A stretch of DNA of 64,000 nucleotides, taken from Lethocerus indicus. Taxonomy: Eukaryota > Arthropoda > Insecta > Hemiptera > Belostomatidae. The stretch covers positions 12,547,154 to 12,611,153 of the forward strand of contig JACDQD010000002.1 of assembly GCA_019843655.1 (NCBI GenBank), given 5' to 3'. Position numbers and translations under genes: made by a program. Shown here in pieces: positions 41,701 to 52,768 of the stretch (position 1 is the stretch's first letter; each line of letters opens with the position of its first letter). The notes beneath the pieces were generated by a model. It did no database searches. It was not told where the DNA came from and saw nothing but the letters and a program-made list of their open reading frames with translations.

Positions 41701-42899
41701 AGTAAAACTTTAAAAATATAAGGCAAAGAAATGCTAGTTGAGTTGGCGAATCTCCTGCCTTATTTTTACCATAAGTACAAATCAGTAAATATTGAATTTT
41801 GTTGGGAGCTTAACCTGATTTATATTGGTTAGCGAATACAATGAGGTGAAAATTACTAGAGAAAAATATTACTTTCTAAAATATGACTTTTAATTTTTTT
41901 AAGTTGTTTAATTACTAACTTCAATATTGGCAATGTTTCTGATGTACTACCTAAATTTATATCTGTAGCAAGAATGTCCTATCCCAAAGGGGAACATTTA
42001 TTTACCGTACCCTCTGAATGGTGTACAGCATCATCGTACTACCGTAGATGGATAAATTAATGTAACAAGCTTGAAAGGGCTCCGTAAAATGTCTTCCAAG
42101 AGGACTCTAACTAGGCAGAACTAGACATTATAAGAACGCCAGAATAGTCAAGAAATTCGTTTTAATTATCGAATTCTTTCAAGCAAGGAAGTGGCTTTAG
42201 TCCTCGTCAAATTGATGTCTATTCCATGCTGACATGGCATGACAGCATTGAATAAGTAACCCAACGTTTATCTAGTATAAGTATTACAGAGTAATAATCC
42301 TGAGCTGAATATTCGAAAGATAACTATAGTCTTCCCGATTATCTAATAGTATTAACGCATGATAACGGTCATTTCATAATAAGTGGGGCATTCTTAGTTC
42401 TAAAAGCGTTGGCTCTCAGAAAAGACCCTCCTTCCTCAACATTTCGCAAACCTTATACTTAAATGAGCCGCCAATGTCACTACACCTTTACCATGGCCAT
42501 TTATAACTTTTTCCGCTTAATCCAACAATTCCACATTATACATTTTTTTAGCTGTTCGTAAAGTTGTAAATGTTTTTTACGCATTTCCGGGGACCTATTT
42601 TATCGTTCATTATTTTGCGAATTTGATGTTCGCAGACGGTCATATTAATTTCATAATACATCGAAGTTATGGATTCTCAGGAGGTACACAACGGTCGGCA
42701 CATTAAGTAAAATAAGACTAACGAAACTTGATATCGGAACTGTATTTGGGTGACTGACCTGTCTGTAGAACTGTGGCACTTGCTCAACATGTTCGTACAT
42801 GGTGTCCTCGGGCGGTGCCATGTAGAACATGTTTGCGAGGCCGAGCATCCATTGCGGCCTGACTGCGTCCAGCGCCGCATCGTAACTGCTCCTGTTCAT
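30427..42899 (-). CDS. AGMO: Alkylglycerol monooxygenase, nine coding exons
   Basis: This tetrahydrobiopterin-dependent membrane enzyme cleaves the ether bond of alkylglycerols in the endoplasmic reticulum. Coding exons on the minus strand are 42899-42759, 33824-33697, 32963-32812, 32449-32346, 32256-32094, 31903-31752, 31642-31508, 31034-30921 and 30681-30427. All introns are GT-AG and all phases agree, giving 447 aa; human AGMO is 445 aa. The fatty acid hydroxylase histidine boxes are present: HRASH (residues 136-140), HQVHH (149-153) and HHRVHH (224-229), plus the conserved run [10 protein letters not shown] (198-207). The N-terminus ([20 protein letters not shown]) and the hydrophobic C-terminus also align with the human protein. 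The first coding intron is about 8.9 kb. I see no breaks. The exon 7/8 junction (acceptor at 31,036) has a weak pyrimidine tract and is the least certain. Confidence 0.95.
32699..32764. repeat. (TA)n microsatellite in AGMO intron 3
   Basis: About 65 nt of pure TA lie roughly 45 nt inside the intron after coding exon 3. The run is within transcribed sequence. Confidence 0.95.
34557..34575. repeat. (GATA)n short tandem repeat
   Basis: About four to five TAGA units follow a short TA tract. Confidence 0.8.
40670..40905 (-). mobile_element. Jockey-type 3' end in the AGMO intron
   Basis: Minus-strand translation gives [16 protein letters not shown], the tail of a Jockey ORF2, followed by a 3' trailer. 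The upstream part (AAATCCCGGTTCCTGAAG) is almost identical to the copy at 54.3 kb. It is 5'-truncated, as is usual for LINE-type insertions, and lies in the same orientation as AGMO. Confidence 0.7.
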
Positions 42900-42971
42900 C
42901 TTGCCGCCTTAATTTTTCACTTTTCTCAACAACCCTCGCCAACCTTCTCGACTTTTCAAGTTCACCTCCTC
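42900..42971 (-). other. AGMO: AGMO 5' UTR part of the first coding exon
   Basis: Upstream of the ATG at 42,899 the minus strand shows a strong acceptor (TTTTTCTTTACAG) ending at 42,972. The exon therefore starts at 42,971 and at least one noncoding exon lies further upstream. The GC-rich patch at 44.7-45.2 kb is a candidate promoter, but no donor was traced to it. Confidence 0.6.
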
Positions 42972-44739
42972 CTGTAAAGAAAAAGGAATCTGAATCAAAC
43001 TTGTTAACCCCCGGGCACTACTGGTCGGCACCATGCATCGGCCACGATGCTTGACTGCTTGGCACGCGTCCAAGCACAGAATTAGACAGACGGCAGCGGC
43101 TTTTATTTGTTTTGGTACAGCGAATGCGTTGCAGTTCAATAATTGAAAACATCCTTTAATATGTTAACGGTAGCCTTTGAACGACAGCCATCTACCGTTA
43201 GACAATCTCCGCGTAGATTACACGTGCCAGGGTATTTGATGTATTACGGATTACGAGGATTTCCATCTTGAATTCTGAATAATACTCGTAATCAGTTCAG
43301 CGGATTAAAAACGGGCGAAACACACGATAATTAACGAAGATAGGATATTTAAACATCAGAATGGTCAATTAATGAACAATAGCAATAATATTAATACAAC
43401 ACTACTGTGGTATAATACAAATAAGAATAGAATACTTTCGCCCTAAGAATAGTAATATGTAGACAACCGAAAATCAAATGTGCGAGAGATGAAATAATTT
43501 CATTCCTAGAAGTAATGCAATTCTCGAGAGAATAAACTTATTTGTAATTTACTTTTTCTAACAAAACGGTTATTTTATTGTACTACTTAAAATAAAATTT
43601 GCATATTCATTCATTCAGGCAGCGAATGATGTATTGCGTTGTAAGAATGTAAACATCAAATACATAAAAACATGAGTTGGAATTATGTCAGTTACGGCGT
43701 ATTACCTCTGCAAGTTTTTTAACTGCATAGTCGCAGTTGTAACAGTAGAACTCGTAAATAATTGCGATAATGAGTTACTTATTATAATCAGCTAGGCTGA
43801 AGTCGTTCGAGAAACGATAAGTCGACAAAGAAAACAAACCAACACGCGCTAAATAGCGAAAATAATTTTAGCACAACAGGTAGAACTTTGGCTCCTTATG
43901 GTGATCTACCTTATCAGGAATATTTAAGAACCCCTTTCCTATTTTTAATGTGTTATGTAACAACCCCTAGCCGAATTACTGAACTAATTTCCTGTTAACG
44001 ATTACTTTAACATGACCTGGAGGTTATTCTTCCGTCGTTATTGTTATACAACTCGCACATTGCCATTGACCTTGTAATCGAACGCGGAGATTGTGAATGG
44101 AATATCTTCGTATGTCCCTACGTTCTATTTCCTGATGAAGTTAGTACGGCATTAAATTTGGTTCTCGTGGTATATTAAAGAAATTATTTTGCACGGGTAA
44201 AAATTAAACGTTTTATTCCCCGTATTAGGACAGGATAACACGTATAATTTTTCTGACCGCCAGAACATTATCAGCTGGGGAGGTCAGCCGGCTTGACCTG
44301 TCTATAAATAATTCAGATAGAGGCATTGCGTCGCATGTTATTCCGTCCACGGAAAAATACATCTAACTCTAGATTAAACGTATTCATTTAACTTTAAAAT
44401 AGGACCGAAATAAGAAAAGCATTTCGCAATAAAACAACCGGCAATAACTTTTTATGATACCCACACAGCGGTGTAAAGCGGTAAGCAGTTTTATTAACTT
44501 ATCACCTAATATTAACTATTACTTAACGCGGTGGAAGTTTTATTAATCGAATTCGTTAATTCGATAAGAGTCGATAACGTTCCCGAATTTGCGCTCTACA
44601 TTTAATCAGTCTAGTGGGGTAAAAATACGGTTGAACCGAACAACCGAATTGGTCGAGTTACAAAATACGCTCCGAACAGGCACAACCTGTCCGACTATCT
44701 GTTTAATTGCGCTTTTAAAAGGACGCGTATAATCGCCGG

Positions 44740-45180
44740 CGCAAGGTGAAGATGTCGATACCGACTGGGTTGGGGCAATTAGCCGGTGGAATGCAAAATT
44801 CTTGCCCGAGGCCCGAGCCGAAGAACAGCGATATGGGGACGCCCGCCTCTTTTTTGCCCAACAACGTACTCGGCCGCTATATGTGGCCTTTCTTACCTGT
44901 TGATGACAATCGAGCGTCACTGGGCTGCGTCGTTCCCTTATCCCCATAACAGCGGGCTGCCTAGTTGGTTGGGCAGGCGACGATCCTGTTCACTGGTCCT
45001 AGCGAGCGGGACTAAGCCGTTAACAGAGCTGGCGCGTATAACAAAACAAGACCTGACACAGAACTGTTACTCTTCGAGTGGCCACCGACAACAAACTTGG
45101 GAAGCTCCGCCGGGCTCCGGTTATATATAAACCGGCCGGGGGGGACCGCCCGCCGCCGTGGAGGGGGACCCGCCACACAC
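44740..45180. promoter_or_regulatory. GC- and CpG-rich patch upstream of AGMO
   Basis: The patch is CpG-dense relative to its surroundings and includes a TATATAA core inside GC arms (CCGGTT...AACCGG, 45,117-45,135). It lies about 1.8 kb upstream of the AGMO 5'-UTR acceptor, so it is a candidate promoter or CpG island for AGMO or a divergent unit. Long overlapping open frames on both strands here reflect composition. Confidence 0.3.
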
Positions 45181-46755
45181 CTGAACTTCCTCCCTCTCTT
45201 CCATACCTCTTTTATTTATCTTGTTTTCATTACGAATTGGAAATAGGGGGGATATAGCACCGTATTATACGCGGAAACTGTATCCGGCCCCTTGTCCTCG
45301 CTGCACATAGCGGTACGCGATAGTATACACAACTGGGCGCAGGAGTTGTACGAGTTAAATTCTGTTAGACGCCCCCATTCAATCCCGGCTATATTTACAT
45401 GATACTTAACCAGTTTTTATACTCGCAACACTGTACCCGTATGCATTGTCTACTTTTAACTCCTCAACACTTTACTATCATATTATAGAAACACAGTTAT
45501 CGTAGATGGCGGACCCCAATCGATAAATTCTTTGAAATCACCCTTAAACTGTTCCTTTGTTCTGGGAATATCCCCGCGCTACTTGTTTTCAGAACGGGGA
45601 CCTTATATCTACCCTTAATGGGAAGCAGATAGCGCTAAACTACTGACCTGAAATATAACGAGTTTAAGGAAATAAAGCTTCTCTCTTAACAAATTCCGAT
45701 TGTCGAAGGGAAAATTAGGTCCACCGCAGGATTGGGGTCGAGCTTTGGTCAGAGCAGCACGGTGTTAACGCCCCGTTCCGGTTTCGACTGTGTCGCCTAT
45801 CCGAACGGCACCCACTTCGAGTTCAATTTCCATGACAGAGGCGTCATGTTAAAGTCGGTCTAGTTTCAATATAGAGAAAGACCATCTGTTCAAATAATTT
45901 GAGCCTGTTAGAATTGAATTGCACTTTATTACTATATAATTATTACCACTAGTCATAAGGTGCTTGTTTGCATTGTGGATGAGTAGATGACCACATTTTA
46001 CCATTCATGTTATAGCTTACATATCATTATAGTACGTCATACTTGTATTTTTATTTCCAGATTGATTATTGACGAATTAAACGCATTTTTTTAATCTTCG
46101 CCAGTGCGTCTGAATATTAGCATGAACTGAACTGTTTTTATTACTGCTGTTAGGAGAAATTTTTAATACATACAATATGTTTGTGTTTTCCGATGTATAG
46201 GAAACACGGACAACATTCGACATTGTTTGTCGTGATAAAGGTGTCATATTATTGTCATGGAAGCACCGTTATTATTTCATTCGCGAGAATGCGTTAGCGC
46301 GTTTTTTTAAATAGATTAGTATATATTTAGATGTCGTAATATGTTGATTTCAGGGTGTTAAATTTTGAAGTCAGCGGCAGAATGAGATTAGAGCAAACTG
46401 TATCCAATATCAATGAGGCAAAACTTGAGCTCCCCCCGGGAAATGGTCACCAGAGAATCTGTATCTGGTCGCAGGAGATAGGTACCAGAATAGAGGCTGT
46501 TGTGAATTCAATCAGTTGTCGGTCAAAATCGAAAATTAAGTACGACCGTACAAAAGTATAGTGAATCAAACATTGTGAAAATGGTTATTTCATACGATTG
46601 CTTTTTATTAGTCAGAACCATTGTTAGAGCTCACAGACATAACTACTTAGCACGAGTTTTAAACACCAATACCACATTACTCAATATACGTTATTAATAC
46701 AACGTTTTTATTTCAAATATCGGTTATTATACGTCGTTATTTTTGCGTTACACAA

Positions 46756-46756
<1 letters not shown>

Positions 46757-46818
<62 letters not shown>
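46757..46818. repeat. (CA)n microsatellite
   Basis: A pure CA run of about 31 units. A Thr-His repeat frame across it is an artefact. Confidence 0.97.
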
Positions 46819-46820
<2 letters not shown>

Positions 46821-49577
46821 TGTCAGGTGACTACTTCTGATTTACTAATGAATTTTGGCGTTGCTCTCCAATATTATTTCTTGCCCGTTTTACACTCCGT
46901 TACGCAAGACCTGAGAGATTTCACTGACAGAAAGAAAAGTATTTCCGGAAGGTCATCTGGTTGAGACTGTCCGTTCGGAAGACGGCGAAATGGACACGTT
47001 GGCAGAGTCGGATCGGGACGAACGTCACGTATCGGCTTCCAACGGATATCCATCAGAAGTTTAATTAAATTGGAATGCTGTCTCCTACACACTGAACGAC
47101 CGAGCGTGCAAAAAATGAAAGAATGGCAACCATCCAGTTTTCTGCATTTACGCTTTAACCGGTCGCTTTATTGTTTTGATCCTTTTCTTCTGTAGATTAT
47201 AACGTAGGCAACGATTGACCATTCTTACAAGCTTCTTACAGTGTAAAAACAGTTGGTGACACGGATGCTAAAGCAAGGAGCAATATTTTCACATATTAAT
47301 GTAAACAGTGATAGACGATTTGATTTATAATAGAATTGTAAATTGAAAAATGTGTCAAACATAGTAAACCAAATTAGCTCATTGTCAGCAGAAGAATTAC
47401 ATAAAGCCAACAGACGTATCCTGAAACGAAAACGAAATAACTTTTGAGAAATATCAAGTCGATTAGATTTTTTGCTATTTGATCGTTTATTTTCAATAAT
47501 TGAACATTCCTTTACAATTGATATAACTAAAACTGCTGATTAATGGTCCCTCAACGCAATGGCACTAATGTGCCCCATATAACAAGATGCACATAATTAA
47601 AAGCTATAATATATTGTATGTCCTCGCAGGGTGTTGCGATTACGTTACAATCTAGTCAAAGTAACTCTAAGTGTGAATTCCATCCGCTTTCCATCTACTA
47701 ACACATGTCCTATATCCGTTGAGCAGAATGTATCTGAAGAAATTTCTTCGATCCGACAAGACTGTAAAACGCGAGTCATTATAATTCTATATTCCATCGA
47801 ACAGTCGTAATTTGAAAAATCGCATTATGTCTAAACTATAACCAAGTGCTTGAGACGGGGGACCTTTTGAATACAACCAGCTCTCAAATTATAGATCTAT
47901 ACATGTAATTGAGAAAGCAGTTGCAAGATTTTTTTTGTTTATTATACTGTCAATTATCATTTATTAATGACTCGGTTATGTAAGTCTTACAATTGCAAGT
48001 GTGCTCCGATGGTTTCACTCTCTTCCCATTCATTCGCATTGAGTAGTCAGTGATCTGCAAATCTACTATTGCGTACTGCAAGAAAATAGGTGTCCCATTT
48101 ATTGTAGGGAACTCTGTAATTACCGATAATTAATGGAATTATATCAATAATTAATGTTATTACTAGAAAATAAGAGTAATTGAAATACTTGACATATATA
48201 CAATTGTTTTATTTTTATATAACATATGTAGACTTCCAATAAGAAATTAATAAAAACTAATATAAGCATATTTATATATTATTATACTGTCCCTAAATGA
48301 AAATCAAGTATTTTTGGTAATAATTAACTTGAGCTACAGGAGTAATACACATACCGTTAACATTGAAAGTATTATTATAAATAAATGGGTGGAAAGAGGT
48401 GAAATTTGATCGGGATTTGGCCAGCACGTGATATTGAGTCACGTGGTCTAGTTCCATAATTTAGGCTCAAACGCGAGAAAAACATTCACTAATTTCTATT
48501 TCGGTTTCTGCTTTAGATTTCTACTTAAATAATTTTTGTCCGATATTTTCCTAGGTTCGTCATTTCAAGGGCACACAAATACGTACGTTTTTCCCAACAT
48601 CAATGCGTAGAAATTTCGGTAAGTTCAAAAATACAGGAAAAAATATTGAACGATCGAACCAGTTATATAACACTGGTAGGCACATTCCTACCATGAATCC
48701 ATGAAATGGAAGATATCAGGATTCGACTATTATTATATATGTTAATAAAGACATTAAAAAAGATAAAAATCAATTCAAAAATCAAAATTCAATTTACGCT
48801 AAATACATATATTAATCAAATATCAATGAGTCTAATTTTTGTGCTAGCTCCATTTAATACAATTAAATGTATTAGATAATAACCGTATTCGCGATTGTAA
48901 AGTATCAGTATATTTTCCAGACACCCTAAAAGAGTAGTAGTGAAAGTAAACGCTCAACTTGAAAAAGGTATAAATAAAAAGTGACATACATTTTCAAGTT
49001 TGCGATTATTGCCCGACTGTCCAATTCCTTCCACGCCAATCTACGCAGTAATACTTGACCTTCTTCGAGTACCCGATTCACTTCGAGTAGAGTCTCGGTG
49101 AAATAAAATTTGCACTCCAGAGTTGTAATATCTAATTAGTTCTGGGGAAAAACCTGTTTTCGTCCCAAATTCAAAGCGGGCGGTGTCACTTTTTTATTCG
49201 AACTTTATTCGAACGGACCTTGACACACGACGGAATTGGCAAAAGTCTAATTAGCATGTAACTGGGGGCTGGGCCGACATTTATGAAGCGAGTCTCGAAG
49301 CAACTGTGTGCCGCTTTAGTTCGGCCCTGCTCCATTCAACTTTTATCTTTCAACAGCAATTGTATTTTTTATTTTCTAACCACTCGATGGGCGGCCGTCG
49401 ATCGAAAGATCCGTAGAGGTTTAAACGTTCATGAGTATGATTCAGTTTGTGGTATCTGTCGTATACATTTATTATATTTATTACATTTATTATTTATATT
49501 TGTTTGATAAGTGAGACGACCAAGTAGGATATAATCCTTACATTTTGAAAACAGTATAATATAATGTACTCATAATA

Positions 49578-49807
49578 TGTGCCCATAATTATGAAAGTGG
49601 TCTAAGTCAATTCAAACTTTAAATACAACATTTTCATATGAAATTCATACAAAATTTCATATTCATAGTCAATCAATCAAGACTAATAAAATTCTAAATT
49701 AAAATGTTGCGTAATATAAAAATATTTGTTAATTTATTCGAAAGCAATTCATTAAATATCTCGAAACCAGAAATATGACTTAGACCACTTTCATAATTAT
49801 GGGCACA
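49578..49807. mobile_element. 230-bp mariner-like MITE
   Basis: Two perfect 32-bp terminal inverted repeats lie at 49,578-49,609 and 49,776-49,807. They start TGTGCCCATAATTATG and end GGTCTAAGTCA on the inward side. Each end abuts a TA dinucleotide (49,576-49,577 and 49,808-49,809), the target-site duplication typical of Tc1/mariner elements. The AT-rich interior has no open frame. Perfect arms point to a fairly young non-autonomous element. Confidence 0.85.
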
Positions 49808-50198
49808 TATATGTGCCCGATACCAATTGTCGATTTTAATTGACGTATATTTTCGTCGTTATACGAAAATGTATATTACAGAAAAATGTTCCATATATAA
49901 AATAAATATATTATAAAGAAGTCAAAAACCTATGTAGATAAATATTCCCGACCAAAAATCGGTCATTAGGCAATTCAACAGGGTAATGATAATATGACAA
50001 TAGGCGGACCACTTCAGGGGCCACTTTTAAACCGTAAACATACACCTGGCTGCAATCCAGAATGGCTTGCTGTACATAATGAAGAATTATTTATTATGGC
50101 CTTACCTGGACTAGAGTAGTGGGATAGCACTCGAAGGGGATGTTCCGCAGGTGGAGAAGACAGTGGTCGAACAGACGGCGATGTCTGGGCCCCGGCTG

Positions 50199-50239
50199 GC
50201 CGTTATGTAACGCCGAGAACACACAGCCGTTATGTAACG
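50199..50239. promoter_or_regulatory. Paired GTTATGTAAC (PAR-bZIP-type) sites
   Basis: The 14-mer GCCGTTATGTAACG occurs at 50,199-50,212 and, but for its surroundings, again at 50,226-50,239. Its core GTTATGTAAC matches the RTTAYGTAAY consensus of PAR-domain bZIP factors (Pdp1/Vrille/E4BP4). Two copies 27 bp apart in a GC-rich patch suggest a regulatory element. The target gene is unknown; the thioredoxin gene ends 2.5 kb to the right. Confidence 0.35.
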
Positions 50240-52712
50240 AGTCAGGGACCCGGTGCGGTTGGACGGACCGCGCCTACACACCGGTAAAAAATAGTCCTAG
50301 GTACAGGTCGGGTACCTAGCAGCCAGGTACTAGCCAGCACCGACCTGCCCGAGTACCCAGCAACGGCCCCATACACTCTCGATACAGTCCAAATTTTGAC
50401 ATCCCTGCTCAACATTTTGGACCTAGATATATACTTTTCCCCACTGCTCACCGCGCGGATGAACTGAGTTTTCTCCCCTCCAAACTGATTTCGTGTCGAC
50501 CCGGGTGTCCCAACCAAATTAATTTGAATAATGGGCGCTCAAATAAAGCCAGTTACTTTTAATATTAATAAAAACCATCTGCATGAGAACGGCGTACATT
50601 TTTTTAATAATTGACATTGTATCGTTCACGGCCATAAACTAGTTTTACTGGATAAAGTATTCGTTTACATCCGTTGTTTCGATTAAACGAATTAGGTTAA
50701 AAATATATTATTCGGAAGGATGATTAATGCGTATTGTATAAAAAATACCTAACATTACAAAGAATTAAAATATAACCTTCTTCAATGCATTAGGAAGCGA
50801 CTGAGGTTAATCGTAATTAAATAAATTGAATATTGAAATATATTGAATAAAAGGTATGAACCTTTAGTCTCGCTGGTGCTTCGTTGGGGGCGTGACCCAC
50901 CAAAATTAAATATGACAAAACAAAAACAACAAACATTACAACAAATTACAACAAACAATTATAACAAAAAAATATGTACAAAGTTGTAAGTGATAAACGC
51001 GAGGCTGTTTTGGTTTTCAGGTCGGATTCCACAAAATATCTATATACATATTAAACGCCTCAATTAAAGTATCATATTTTAATCGAATCGGGGATCTGTG
51101 GTCTAGTAATCCCGAGAGAGTTTTGACACGGACCATTGATTCAATGCTAGTTATACCCTGTAATAGTCACTAATTATTAGTTGTAATACGTGAATTGTGG
51201 TATTTCAACCTCGGGGTGAGTATGCAATGTGTACAACTGCACGAATATAGAAGCCACCCGTTGACCGAATTATAGGCGAGGACAACTCACGGCTGGGCTC
51301 TAATTGGTTCCGAACTGTGACAGCAGCTTTCATCAAGGGAAGGACGAATTTGTTGTCGAGGAAAAATGGCGATTAATTAAAAAGGGGCCGACATCTCAGC
51401 GGGGCTGACCAGTGGCCGACCTTTCCACAACCTGAGATGACAAAACTTAGGCGTTCTGTAGTAACGCTTAATCATGAGTAATTCGAAACCCGGTGTTAGA
51501 ACCTCGAGGGCAGACTGTTGCTTACAGGCAGGCACGACTAGAAATTTCATTCAGAGTTATGAAAATCGAGTAAATGGGACACAGTAATCTTTATTTGGTA
51601 TTTGAGCTATCCGAGCATATTGCCACCTTTGTCCTTAATGGTTCCTTAATGGTGAATGAGAGGATTATCCGGGACGATAAGCCAGCCGCCTGCGACAACA
51701 CCCGCATTTGACGTGATTAACATCAGTATGAAAGAAACTATTCAAAAACAAAAATCTGGCTCAAAATAATCGTAGCAATATGAGGTTGTGGCTTACACGC
51801 CAGATAAGATAAAATGTATGGCAACATAAAAAAATATTTCTTGCCTGTAAATAATACGCCAATGTAAATGGTTGAATTTGTATCGAATGAAGAGGCTATA
51901 TAATTGAATTAATTTAGTGTAAAATGCTTCATATATTTGATTAACGAGGAAATTATTAAAATTCATACTTGTGGGAGACTGCACACTAGATAGGGATGTA
52001 AAAATCCGCAATACTTGGACGTTATTCTTAATGGAGAATAGAAGTGAGTACTGTCTTGAACATCGATACTTATTAACTATCCTTTTGTCTGGCTATTGTT
52101 GGTTCCCGCGTGTTATACTTCTGGTCTCTACTCAGTGCAGCACCAAGCAATGAGGTTCGACGACCAGACACTGTCGCCTTTTCCATTTATTCATCCGCTG
52201 ATACAAATGGTATTCCACGCATGCCTCTATTCTATATTCCCATGACAATTGTTTCAGATGGTAGTAATCCGATAGATATTGAGAACGAATAGTTCATCCG
52301 CTTCTCCGTTAATTGGAAGATTCGTGCAAACTTTGCAACAACAATTAGACGGAGCATAATTAGTCAGCGGAAAAATAATGTGACCGTTTAGTCTTCAGTT
52401 TATAAAAAAAATTATAATACCTATTGTAGGAAATTAGTTCAATGTTACATAACGCAGATGGTAATGTTTGTGTTTTATTTAATGTTCCGAATTTTGATAA
52501 CCGATATAATAAACAAAACGGGTTCGCGTATTTCTGCGGTCGTTCGCAATTTTTTTAGTACCTCATAATTCTCCACACAACAAAAAAACAATCTATATTC
52601 GGGTTACTTTTCCGCAGCACAGTTTCAAGTTTCATTCTTGGAGCGATTGGAAGTAGGACAAATATTGTTACGTCACGCGTTCACAAATGGTGCTCGCGGG
52701 TGAAAAGAGATA

Positions 52713-52718
52713 TTTATT
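52713..52718 (-). terminator. Polyadenylation signal of the thioredoxin gene
   Basis: AATAAA on the minus strand, 51 nt beyond the TAA stop; it gives a short, plausible 3' UTR. Confidence 0.5.
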
Positions 52719-52768
52719 TTAATACTTGGCTTCAAACAGATTTTTTGTCGAAATTAAATTAAGCGTAC

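Larger units (their letters stand above)
33825..42758 (-). other. AGMO: AGMO first coding intron
   Basis: The intron contains no gene I recognise. CpG density is normal across most of it and drops sharply at its 3' end near 33.95 kb, where the CpG-poor exon cluster begins. It holds a GATA-type microsatellite (34,557-34,575), a small hairpin at 35,191-35,226 (arms AACATACAATA/TATTGTATGTT) and a Jockey 3' end (40,670-40,905). GC-rich open frames near 37.1-37.6 and 39.0-39.8 kb look like chance. Confidence 0.6.
42972..52712. other. Intergenic DNA between the thioredoxin gene and AGMO
   Basis: No gene is recognised apart from possible AGMO 5' noncoding exons. It includes a GC-rich patch (44,740-45,180), a stop-flanked coding-like frame (45,690-45,863 plus), a CA microsatellite, paired E-boxes (48,425-48,445), a MITE (49,578-49,807) and paired TTATGTAA sites (50,199-50,239). 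Confidence 0.5.

Noticed and set aside
44606..45130. Overlapping 113-114 codon frames in the GC-rich patch near AGMO
   Set aside because: Both strands are open and no domain is recognised; more likely regulatory DNA.
46743..46964. Thr-His repeat frame
   Set aside because: It translates the CA microsatellite and has no other coding sign.
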